Origin: Oligoflexia bacterium
GTDB lineage: Bacteria; Bdellovibrionota; UBA1018
DNA: 5,823 nucleotides
NCBI GenBank assembly: GCA_903854365.1
Contig: CAINWE010000254.1
Span: forward strand, 1 to 5,823
Reading direction: 5' to 3'
The position numbers were made by a program, and so were the translations under genes. Position 1 is the stretch's first letter. Every line of letters starts with the position of its first letter. Shown one piece after another: positions 1 to 5,756 of this stretch. Below the pieces are notes generated by a model. It was not told where the DNA came from. It searched no databases and saw only the letters and a program-made list of their open reading frames with translations.

Positions 1-393
1 ATTGATAGCACTCTTTCCACCGACACAACTATCAGTCATAGCCATGAAGGTGGTAGGTACAAAAAACCAAGGTATTCCGCGCATATAGAGAGATGCTGTT
101 AAAGTTGCTGCATCTTGAACGGAACCACCACCTATAGCTACTAGCGAACTCTTCCGTGTTACCCCTCTAGAAGCCAGCTCCGAGATCAAATGTGAACAAA
201 ATTCAATTGTCTTAGTTTGCTCGGAACCGTCGACGAAGATCGTGCGTTCTAAGTCGAAATTCGCCACTAAGGGATTGTCGATGACGGCCTTATCAATAAC
301 GTAGAAGAAATCTTCACTAATAAAGTCAGAAAGTCCGGATGAAAATGAAACCGTGTATTCTTTCTGTGAAGAGAGAATTTCAATTTTAGACAT
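1..393 (-). CDS. 3-dehydroquinate-synthase-like sugar-phosphate cyclase, N-terminal part (runs off the window)
   Basis: Reading from ATG at 393 gives 131 residues, open to the window edge; the family is usually around 350 residues, so about a third is present. The fold signature of the DHQ synthase family is clear: a DGSEQTK element at residues 55-61, the NAD-binding glycine motif GGGSVQD at 88-94, MRGIPWFFVPTT at 104-115 and DSCVGGK at 121-127, with the conserved Asp and Lys. True DHQ synthases usually have GGGVVGD at the glycine motif; SVQD is a variant. The metal ligands (Glu and two His) would lie outside the window. Family members cyclise seven-carbon sugar phosphates with bound NAD and a divalent metal. 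In a polysaccharide operon this is more likely a secondary-metabolic cyclase than housekeeping AroB (inference). The start overlaps the SDR stop by 8 nt (ATGTCTAA), so translation is probably coupled. A GGAGG at 411-415 lies 17 nt upstream, which is long for a Shine-Dalgarno. The substrate cannot be told from this part. Confidence 0.85.
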   Translation of the reverse strand, partial: MSKIEILSSQKEYTVSFSSGLSDFISEDFFYVIDKAVIDNPLVANFDLERTIFVDGSEQTKTIEFCSHLISELASRGVTRKSSLVAIGGGSVQDAATLTASLYMRGIPWFFVPTTFMAMTDSCVGGKSAIN

Positions 394-1060
394 AACGGAC
401 CACGGACCAACCTCCGTCAATCACGATACTCTGCCCGTTTATCCCTTGAGATTGTGAAGAAGATAGGAAGTAAACAAGCTGGGCCACGGAGTCAAGAGAG
501 ACCAATGATTTAGATGGAGTTTGAGATGTGATGCGGTCTATCTGCTCGGCATTAAGAGCTGCTCGAGTCATATTGGTATCAACGACTCCCGGTAAGACAC
601 CATTGACACTGATCCCCCTTGGGGAGAGGTCGGCAGTGAGTGAGTGAATCAGGCCAGAGAGTGCACTTTTACTGACGGTATAACTAAATTTATTTTGCTT
701 GGAGAACCCCTGCCAAACAGAGCTAATAATAACCAATCTGCAATTATCACTCAGCAAATTCTCTTTTTGAAGTTCACTAAGACTTCTTGTTATGTAGAAC
801 AGATTGGCATCGAGTAATTCCTTTAGGTTTGACTCATTGTAATTTTCTATCGAATCGTTCAGATTTGCGCCGCTCGCCCAAACCACACAATCCGCCTTGG
901 AGAAGCGGTCGGCAATCTCCGTCAAGTCTTTCAACGAAAAGAGGGAGTCAGGAATTGAGTTTCTAGAAAAGCCAACGATTTCATAATCTTCCTGCTTGAA
1001 TTTTTTGACTATGGCATCACCAATCTCGCCTGAAGCTCCAAAGACAAAAGCGGTCTTCAT
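386..1060 (-). CDS. Short-chain dehydrogenase/reductase (SDR) family oxidoreductase
   Basis: This is a complete 224-residue classical SDR, slightly shorter than the usual 240-260. The Rossmann dinucleotide motif is GASGEIG at residues 8-14. WASGAN at 61-66 replaces the usual NNAG, and Asn86 matches the structural Asn. The catalytic set is Ser113/114 (IISS), Tyr127 and Lys131 (YTVSK). SVNGVLPG at 151-158 is the usual PG loop, and GINGQSIVIDGGW near the C-terminus is the typical tail. It should be a soluble NAD(P)-dependent keto-reductase or alcohol dehydrogenase. The ATG overlaps the upstream GT2 stop as ATGA, and its TAA stop overlaps the start of the cyclase gene. It therefore sits tightly between a glycosyltransferase and a cyclase and probably acts on the same sugar or cyclitol intermediate (inference). 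It could instead reduce CDP-4-keto-6-deoxyglucose made by the neighbouring dehydratase. The family is certain; the substrate is unknown. Confidence 0.93.
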   Translation of the reverse strand: MKTAFVFGASGEIGDAIVKKFKQEDYEIVGFSRNSIPDSLFSLKDLTEIADRFSKADCVVWASGANLNDSIENYNESNLKELLDANLFYITRSLSELQKENLLSDNCRLVIISSVWQGFSKQNKFSYTVSKSALSGLIHSLTADLSPRGISVNGVLPGVVDTNMTRAALNAEQIDRITSQTPSKSLVSLDSVAQLVYFLSSSQSQGINGQSIVIDGGWSVVRYV

Positions 1061-1995
1061 CCAAGACCCCGAGTATCGCTCACGATGAAATTAGGGCGAC
1101 CCTTCACTTCCTCATATATTAACCCCACGTATTCACTGATTATACCCAGCATCAAGGACAAGAGGCCGAAGACCAGGAGCGCGACGGCTACCAAGGTGCC
1201 GAAGCCAGCAAACGGAACTCCTTTAAGTAACCAGATAATCGATAATGGGATGATGGATAAGAATGAAATCCCGGACATGAGTATCCCAAACACGGTAATG
1301 AGCTTTAATGGCTTGTAAGAGTTTGCAAAGATTCCCTTAAAAGCTAAATCAATCACCTTCCAACTGTGGGCATTCGAAACGCCAGCAAATCTTGGTGGTC
1401 GTACCATGGGAACGCCAATTGATTTGAAACCAACCCATGCGAAAAGCCCACGAACAAACCGATTTCGCTCGTCTAAGCCTTTCACCGCCTCATAAACTTT
1501 CTTATCGACGAGCCGGAAATCGGACGCGTTTCGAGGGATTCGCCCATCGGTCAGTTTTCCCGCAACAAAATAGAAAAGATTCGAGTTCAATTTCCTGATT
1601 GGGCCAGTTCCATCTCGCTTTGTAATTACCCCGTAGATATTTTCATAACCTTGTTCCCAAAGCCGCAAAAAATCCGAGATTAATTCAGGAGGGTCCTGGA
1701 GATCGGCTGTCATCAAAACACAAGCTGCTCCGTTTACGTAATTTAGGCCCGCCGTCAGTCCGCCGTCCATCCTAAAATTTCTTGACAATTTAATTATTTT
1801 GAACCGTAGATCCAACTCCGCAACCTCTTGGAGTTTCTCCCAAGTTCGGTCCACAGAACCATTTTCAATGATGAAGATTTCAAAATCATATGCAATTTCA
1901 GAATCTGCGACGTTTCTAAGGCGACGACAGAGCTCATCGATGCAATCTTCTTCGTTATAAGCGGGAATGATGATACTTATGAGTTTCTTGCTCAT
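1057..1995 (-). CDS. GT2 glycosyltransferase, polyprenyl-phosphate (DPM synthase/GtrB-like) type with C-terminal membrane anchor
   Basis: I place the start at ATG 1995, giving 312 residues (MSKKLISIIIPAYNEE). The frame stays open eight codons further upstream, but those residues do not fit the family, and this ATG forms an ATGA overlap with the dehydratase stop. The GT-A domain shows PAYNEE at 11-16, ENGSVDRT at 44-51 (usually DDGS; here Glu-Asn), LSRNF at 70-74, the metal-binding DLQDPPE at 98-104 and RNRFVRGLFAWVGF at 177-190. Two hydrophobic helices follow at about 231-256 and 265-290. The ending SEYVGLIYEEVKGRP at 287-301 is typical of the GtrB/ArnC/YfdH group. These enzymes move a sugar from a nucleotide donor to undecaprenyl or dolichyl phosphate on the cytoplasmic membrane face. 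From the context the donor may be a CDP-sugar, but the sequence does not settle this. The next gene, the SDR, starts inside this gene's TGA. Confidence 0.93.
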   Translation of the reverse strand: MSKKLISIIIPAYNEEDCIDELCRRLRNVADSEIAYDFEIFIIENGSVDRTWEKLQEVAELDLRFKIIKLSRNFRMDGGLTAGLNYVNGAACVLMTADLQDPPELISDFLRLWEQGYENIYGVITKRDGTGPIRKLNSNLFYFVAGKLTDGRIPRNASDFRLVDKKVYEAVKGLDERNRFVRGLFAWVGFKSIGVPMVRPPRFAGVSNAHSWKVIDLAFKGIFANSYKPLKLITVFGILMSGISFLSIIPLSIIWLLKGVPFAGFGTLVAVALLVFGLLSLMLGIISEYVGLIYEEVKGRPNFIVSDTRGLG

Positions 1996-2966
1996 GACGA
2001 TATAAATTCTCGGTACCAATTAACGGTTTCTCTTAGTCCAGTTTGCAAATCGTAACTACTTCGCCAACCTAAAACCTCACGAGCTTTAGTGCTGGAGAGA
2101 TGTTGGTCAACTATTTCATGATGCGCAGTATCCTGAATGATAGGCTCTTTGTAGTGCCCGAGAGTACTCTCGCAAATTGCACGATATATATTCAAAACGG
2201 AAAGCGGCTCCTCACGTGAGAAATTAAACGCCTCTCCATTCACCTCAGTAAGTTGGACTTTTGAGGCCATTGTTAAGTAAGCATCCACTGCATCTTCGAC
2301 ATACACATAATCTCGCAAGTATTTTCCATTACTCCGAATTACCGGGGTCTTGCCCTTAATTAAATCACGAATAGTTCCAGGAACAATTCGGCTCCAATTC
2401 AAATCTCCCCCACCGTAAATATTCCCACATCGGGCTATAACTGTTGGCACTCCGTAAGTGAGGAAATATGAACGAGCTATCAGGTCAGTACAAGATTTTG
2501 ACATATCGTATGGGCCTTCTCCATGTAGAGAAGTCGATTCGTCGTAAGGAAGAGCCTTCGCCGTCCCATACGCCTTATCGCTGGAAGCGACCAATATCCC
2601 TTTTAGCGGCTTCCCTGAAGTTCGAACTACATCAAATAAGTTCCAAGTTCCCATAATGTTTGATTCAAAGGTGTACACAGGATCAAACAGTGCGGTACTG
2701 ACAATCGTTTGGGCGCCTAGATGAAATATGTAATCGCACTCGCTGGCAAAGATTGCTCTACTCACATCTCCGCGGTCGCGTAAGTCCCCCGAAACAACCT
2801 GACAATGATCAATATCTTTACTTCTGAGTAGCTCAGACTGGGGATCGTGATCCAACACAAAGACTGTAACTCTTGCACCCTCGCGCAGAAGCCTCTTAAC
2901 CAGCCACGACCCGACCATCCCTGTCGCTCCAGTTACCAAGACATTTACATCTGTCCATGGCGACAT
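1992..2966 (-). CDS. rfbG: CDP-glucose 4,6-dehydratase (NAD-dependent epimerase/dehydratase family)
   Basis: I choose ATG 2966 (MSPWTDVNVLVTGATG), giving 324 residues. The frame is open 29 codons further upstream, but that extension lies inside the cytidylyltransferase gene, and the glycine motif normally sits close to the N-terminus. An extended-SDR fold is shown by GATGMVG at 13-19, FHLGAQTIV at 81-89, SSDKAYG at 128-134 and the catalytic YDMSK (Tyr153, Lys157). The substrate side carries GNIYGGGD at 181-188 and RDYVYVEDAVDAYL at 218-231. Ser-Asp-Lys rather than Thr-Asp-Glu in the dehydratase motif, together with GGGD, favours CDP-glucose over dTDP-glucose dehydratases. The product would be CDP-4-keto-6-deoxy-D-glucose. 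The gene begins 2 nt after the cytidylyltransferase stop, with GGAAGG about 10 nt upstream, and ends in an ATGA overlap with the GT2 gene. The adjacent CDP-glucose-forming enzyme is the strongest support for the substrate. A related NDP-sugar epimerase is the alternative. Confidence 0.88.
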   Translation of the reverse strand: MSPWTDVNVLVTGATGMVGSWLVKRLLREGARVTVFVLDHDPQSELLRSKDIDHCQVVSGDLRDRGDVSRAIFASECDYIFHLGAQTIVSTALFDPVYTFESNIMGTWNLFDVVRTSGKPLKGILVASSDKAYGTAKALPYDESTSLHGEGPYDMSKSCTDLIARSYFLTYGVPTVIARCGNIYGGGDLNWSRIVPGTIRDLIKGKTPVIRSNGKYLRDYVYVEDAVDAYLTMASKVQLTEVNGEAFNFSREEPLSVLNIYRAICESTLGHYKEPIIQDTAHHEIVDQHLSSTKAREVLGWRSSYDLQTGLRETVNWYREFISS

Positions 2967-2968
2967 CT

Positions 2969-3739
2969 CTACCAAGCCTTCCAAGGCGCACTTCCGGATT
3001 TCCATATCTCGTTCAAGAGTGTCAGTTCTCTGTAAGTATCCATGGGCTGCCAAAAGCCTTCATGATGAAATGCCATAAGCTGGCCTTCCTCCGCCAATCG
3101 TTTCAGTGGTTCTTCCTCTAAGACAGAGTTCTCCTCCAGGTATTCGAAAATTTGAGGTTCGAAGATAAAGAAACCGCCATTTACTGAACTATCTCCTCGG
3201 GGTTTTTCTTGAAAAGCCCGCACTCGACTTGTTTCGTCAATATCCAAGATGCCAAATCTCGATACCGGTTTGACTGTGGTAAGAGTTGCAATTTTTCCGT
3301 GGGATTTGTGAAACTCGAGTAACGCATCCAGATCGATATCGGCCAGCCCATCTCCATAGGTGCACATGAATCTCTGATTTTCTACATACTTTTGAATCTT
3401 CTTAATTCGCCCACCGGTCATCGTCTCTTGACCAGTGTCGGCCACAGTAGCCCTCCAGCCGCTCTCCTGAAGCTCAGAGTGAAAAATAATGTCCGTCGTA
3501 TCTTTAAAAGTGACAGTGAAGTCGGAATTCAAAACTCTATAGTTAGCAAACCAATTCTTAATCACTTCACCTTTGTATCCAGCGCAAATAACAAAGTCAG
3601 AATGACCGTAGTGGGCGTAGCGCTTCATGATGTGCCAAAGAATTGGGTGTCCGCCAACTTCCACCATCGGTTTTGGTTTAACTTCGGTCTCCTCCCGAAG
3701 TCGAGTTCCTAGACCGCCCGCGAGGAGGACAACTTTCAT
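2969..3739 (-). CDS. rfbF: Glucose-1-phosphate cytidylyltransferase
   Basis: From ATG 3739 the protein is 256 residues, matching the usual length of about 257 and the usual MKVVLLAGG start. A second in-frame ATG at 3751 would add MLFD; neither has a convincing Shine-Dalgarno. The nucleotidyltransferase motif LAGGLGTRLREET is at 6-18, and KPKPMVEVGGHPILWHIM at 21-38 is a near-signature of the RfbF/DdhA family. YGDGLADIDL at 128-137 carries the metal-binding Asp region, NGGFFIFEP is at 187-195 and FWQPMDTYRE at 229-238. It joins CTP and glucose-1-phosphate to give CDP-glucose and pyrophosphate in the cytoplasm, the first committed step toward CDP-linked deoxy sugars. The dehydratase that uses CDP-glucose begins 2 nt after this gene's TAG. 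It follows the only real gap in the window, so it may head its own transcript or simply continue the upstream operon. Confidence 0.95.
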   Translation of the reverse strand: MKVVLLAGGLGTRLREETEVKPKPMVEVGGHPILWHIMKRYAHYGHSDFVICAGYKGEVIKNWFANYRVLNSDFTVTFKDTTDIIFHSELQESGWRATVADTGQETMTGGRIKKIQKYVENQRFMCTYGDGLADIDLDALLEFHKSHGKIATLTTVKPVSRFGILDIDETSRVRAFQEKPRGDSSVNGGFFIFEPQIFEYLEENSVLEEEPLKRLAEEGQLMAFHHEGFWQPMDTYRELTLLNEIWKSGSAPWKAW

Positions 3740-3751
3740 ATCAAAAAGCAT

Positions 3752-3817
3752 AGCGATAAAATCAATTTAAGTCAGGTGTTCACCCTGAAGAAATCAATAT
3801 TTATCAATCAAAGATGG
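3752..3817 (-). other. Intergenic gap between permease and cytidylyltransferase genes
   Basis: This is 66 nt without a gene, the longest intergenic space between intact genes here. On the transcribed strand it is AT-rich and holds two copies of ATTGATTT. It also contains a short inverted repeat (listed separately). I see no convincing sigma-70 promoter with correct spacing and no T-run typical of an intrinsic terminator, so whether transcription restarts before rfbF is open. Confidence 0.5.
3772..3788. repeat. Short inverted repeat in the permease-rfbF gap
   Basis: The arms TCAGG (3772-3776) and CCTGA (3784-3788) are perfectly complementary around a 7-nt loop. It could be a small operator or a weak hairpin. 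Five pairs and no following T-tract argue against a strong terminator, and a repeat of this size can occur by chance. Confidence 0.3.
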
Positions 3818-4645
3818 CTAAAGCTTCACGACAGCCCTGGGCCAGAGTTTCTCAAAAACGAAAATTCCGAGGAGAAATATTCCCAACGAAAAGACACCTG
3901 AATAGAGCCAATTTTTCCCAGTAGATATCTCTAAGTGACCAAAATTGGATCGAAAAATCGCAACGATTGAAGTTAGAGGGTTCGCCTCAATTATTGGACG
4001 GGTATGAGGCCCCAGTACCGTAATCGGATAGAACACAGGGGTCATATAACCGATGACCATCGTTAGAAGTTGAATTATTGAACGAAAGTCTTCGAAAAAA
4101 ATATAGGAGATCGAGCAAAGCAACCCGAGTCCAATCGCCACTAGGACTAGGCACGCAAGGACGTAGATGATGGCAATGGCTCCCACACCCACCTGTACCC
4201 CGTTCCAAAGAGCTACTATAAATAAAGGAATCAACCCGAAGACAAAATTGATAGCGGCCGCAACCGCAGCCGCTATTCCAAACAGTTCAGGACGGATATA
4301 CATTTTGGTAAAGATAATTGAGTTACCGGTGATGCTATCGGCAACCATAGTCAAACTTTGGTTGAAGAACGTGATCACTAAAACTCCACAGAGTATGTAA
4401 GGAATAAAGTGATGAGCTTCTGTAACCTTGCTTTTAAAGGCCGTATTGAAAACATAAAAGAGGACGGCAGTGGTTAAGAGCGGGTTGAGGAGACTCCACC
4501 AAACGCCTATGAACGATCGTTTGTATCGCACTGCCAATTCCTTTTTTATAAGTACCCCTATCAAGGGGAAGGATTGCGCCACATTCCTTAAAAGATTAAA
4601 TATGGGAACGGGTGTGTAATTCGAATCGTAGTTTCTAGTCTTCAT
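3818..4645 (-). CDS. wzm: ABC-2 type polysaccharide export permease (Wzm/TagG/KpsM-like)
   Basis: This complete 275-residue inner-membrane protein is of the usual length for the family. After a short cytoplasmic N-terminus comes the amphipathic element with RYKRSFIGVWWSLLNPLL at 40-57, highly characteristic of O-antigen and teichoic acid exporters. About six hydrophobic segments follow, near 51-71, 82-100, 120-147, 155-185, 188-208 and 247-266. MTPVFYP at 201-207 and NPL at 222-224 are conserved family positions. Two copies would form a channel with two ATPase subunits (Wzt) and export lipid-linked glycan to the periplasm. The start has a good Shine-Dalgarno, AAGGA at 4652-4656, 6 nt before the ATG, and overlaps the last 11 nt of the upstream glycosyltransferase. 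The ATPase gene normally follows directly, but the next gene is rfbF, and no Walker-motif protein is encoded in this window. The family is secure; the exact glycan is not. Confidence 0.94.
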   Translation of the reverse strand: MKTRNYDSNYTPVPIFNLLRNVAQSFPLIGVLIKKELAVRYKRSFIGVWWSLLNPLLTTAVLFYVFNTAFKSKVTEAHHFIPYILCGVLVITFFNQSLTMVADSITGNSIIFTKMYIRPELFGIAAAVAAAINFVFGLIPLFIVALWNGVQVGVGAIAIIYVLACLVLVAIGLGLLCSISYIFFEDFRSIIQLLTMVIGYMTPVFYPITVLGPHTRPIIEANPLTSIVAIFRSNFGHLEISTGKNWLYSGVFSLGIFLLGIFVFEKLWPRAVVKL

Positions 4646-5267
4646 TTACATTCCTTTTTTCAGTCTCTGGCCGCTTGTCCCGAAATATATAATTGAAAAA
4701 AAAGCGGACAAAAACTTTTAAACCTTTTTGCTTAAGGACAATCACAGCCCGATCAAGACTGTGCTTAGTAATTACTCCTCTCTTGGGATACCGAAGCTTT
4801 GCAGATGATGCATACCTCTTCTTGGGAATTAGTTCTATATTTGAAAAAACTTCAATCAGGTTAGAGCTGGCCTTATTTTCCGCATCTTTCAAGACTTTCA
4901 AATTGTGACCTCGATCTGCGGCAACCAAACGTGATTCGTCCCAGCTTATGCCCACCATAGGTAACTCGTTTTCTGCAATTAATGAGTCAAAAAATTGATT
5001 TCTATGGCAAAGTACTGAGACGCCAAACAGAAGCGCTTCTGTAATCACGGTCGTATTTTCGTAAACGTGGACAAGATTTGAATTGTAAATAAGCTCAAGC
5101 GTTTGTTTTCGCGAAGGTGCGTTCCTCCCAAAACGAGTTATTTCAAACTGATTTATACCCAATCGTGACAACTTCCCCCCAAGTGCTTGAAACTTTTGTG
5201 CGTAAATCAATTCATATGGTCGACCCCCAAACCCCTCAGATTTCTTGCCATGATTGAAAGGTGCCTC
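4635..5267 (-). CDS. C-terminal (donor-binding) fragment of the disrupted glycosyltransferase
   Basis: This is the in-frame continuation after the TAA, beginning EAPFNHGKKSEGFGGRPYEL. The first usable start, TTG 5210 (191 residues), has no Shine-Dalgarno, so independent translation is unlikely. It contains a helix-strand pattern ending in LVHVYENTTVITEALLFGV, which matches the donor-nucleotide loop of GT-B enzymes where an acidic residue and the following EAL/G pattern contact the sugar nucleotide; Glu in ITEALLFG is the likely ribose contact (inference from the fold). The tail is basic and rich in Phe and Lys, ending before the 11-nt overlap with the permease gene. A run of eight T (on the coding strand) at 4696-4703 lies in the tail. 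It is only functional if joined to the N-terminal half. Confidence 0.6.
   Translation of the reverse strand, partial: EAPFNHGKKSEGFGGRPYELIYAQKFQALGGKLSRLGINQFEITRFGRNAPSRKQTLELIYNSNLVHVYENTTVITEALLFGVSVLCHRNQFFDSLIAENELPMVGISWDESRLVAADRGHNLKVLKDAENKASSNLIEVFSNIELIPKKRYASSAKLRYPKRGVITKHSLDRAVIVLKQKGLKVFVRFFFNYIFRDKRPETEKRNVNED
4652..4656 (-). promoter_or_regulatory. Ribosome binding site of the permease gene
   Basis: AAGGA with a 6-nt spacer to ATG 4645 fixes the permease start. It lies inside the coding end of the glycosyltransferase, so the permease can be translated independently even though the upstream gene is interrupted. Confidence 0.65.
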
Positions 5268-5270
5268 TTA
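5268..5270 (-). other. Premature in-frame TAA in the glycosyltransferase
   Basis: TAA on the minus strand splits the frame after KSCD. The window uses TAA, TAG and TGA all as terminal stops (SDR ends in TAA; the permease, cytidylyltransferase and glycosyltransferase in TAG; the dehydratase and GT2 in TGA). A reassigned code is therefore unlikely. The change C-to-T from CAA is the simplest route. Confidence 0.8.
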
Positions 5271-5702
5271 GTCGCAAGATTTCAGTGCAGGAATGAATAA
5301 GACGCGCGCTCGAGACTCGTCCCCCAGTGCGTCACTCAACGCCTTTGAATAAGTCAGAACGGTTTCGTCATCGAAGGTCGTCAATCCACCAAGTAGCGAA
5401 GGAAAATTCAATACCCAACGAATAACGTACTCTGCATTTAGCGGATTACCTTTGATTCCCTCTGGATAGAGGGCTACGATTCGGCTAGCCTCGCGAGTGT
5501 GTTTGTTGAACAGCGCTTTGGTTAACACCGGGGTGATCAGGGAAGGTGAAGTCTCAGGTTCAGTTTCCAAGCCATGAAGTACCAAAAACGCGTTATAACC
5601 ATTTTGATTTAAGAGGTCACACAGATAATGCAGGACGCGAATTCCAGCTGACCATTCGACCCAAGATGGCGAATAGATATAGATCAAATCGATTTCATCC
5701 AC
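5268..5702 (-). CDS. N-terminal fragment of the disrupted glycosyltransferase
   Basis: From GTG 5702 this fragment gives 144 residues. It opens with a beta-strand (DLIYIYSPSW, residues 4-13), then SAGIRVLHYLCDLLNQNGY at 18-36, which looks like the first Rossmann unit of a GT-B glycosyltransferase that binds its acceptor in this half. YPEGIKGNPLNAEYVIRW at about 79-96 resembles a conserved block of glycosyltransferases found in O-antigen loci. It ends at KSCD with TAA just before the expected linker to the donor domain. If translated alone it would lack the sugar-nucleotide site and be inactive. It shares the locus of the pseudogene entry and is listed so that the open frame is not missed. Confidence 0.6.
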   Translation of the reverse strand: MDEIDLIYIYSPSWVEWSAGIRVLHYLCDLLNQNGYNAFLVLHGLETEPETSPSLITPVLTKALFNKHTREASRIVALYPEGIKGNPLNAEYVIRWVLNFPSLLGGLTTFDDETVLTYSKALSDALGDESRARVLFIPALKSCD

Positions 5703-5756
5703 GCTATTACTCTAGTTCGGATTACTGGGTAAGTCACAGAAAGTAGTGGATGGCAT

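Larger units (their letters stand above)
4635..5756 (-). pseudogene. Glycosyltransferase gene interrupted by in-frame stop codon(s)
   Basis: The two halves (5702-5271 and 5267-4635) lie in exactly the same reading frame, separated only by a TAA at 5268-5270. Read through, they form one continuous GT-B-like protein with an N-terminal acceptor-side domain and a C-terminal donor-side domain. The natural start is probably ATG 5756, which has AGGAG at 5768-5772 eleven nt upstream; from there a TAG at 5712-5714 is a second in-frame stop after 14 codons. Alternatively GTG 5702 is the start, without a clear Shine-Dalgarno, leaving one stop only. Both stops could arise from Gln codons by a single C-to-T change. 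There is no frameshift and the rest of the frame is intact, so the lesion looks recent, or is a sequencing or assembly error. The gene ends in TAG, overlapping the permease start by 11 nt. Family recognition rests on remembered sequence patterns only. Confidence 0.75.

Noticed and set aside
1085..1318. Plus-strand open frames such as 1085-1318, 1828-2055, 2468-2656, 3392-3712, 4167-4400, 4693-4908 and 5546-5746
   Set aside because: They lie opposite well-recognised minus-strand genes, show no family motifs and have low-complexity composition typical of antisense frames.
1996..2019. Earlier start for the GT2 gene at 2019
   Set aside because: It uses a TTG, overlaps the dehydratase by 28 nt and adds residues not expected before the first beta-strand; ATG 1995 gives the classic ATGA overlap.
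2967..3053. Longer dehydratase start at 3053 adding 29 residues
   Set aside because: The extension lies wholly inside the cytidylyltransferase gene and pushes the GxxGxxG motif unusually far from the N-terminus; ATG 2966 sits 2 nt after the preceding stop.
3772..3788. Inverted repeat as a rho-independent terminator of the permease gene
   Set aside because: The stem is only 5 bp and is not followed by a T-run on the transcribed strand.
3987..4208. 73-codon minus-strand frame inside the permease gene
   Set aside because: It is an out-of-frame shadow of the permease, rich in Cys, Gly and Ser, with no motifs or ribosome binding site.
5268..5270. Alternative genetic code or programmed readthrough at the TAA
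   Set aside because: TAA, TAG and TGA each end an intact gene in this window, TAA is not a selenocysteine codon, and no recoding structure is evident; mutation or sequence error is simpler.
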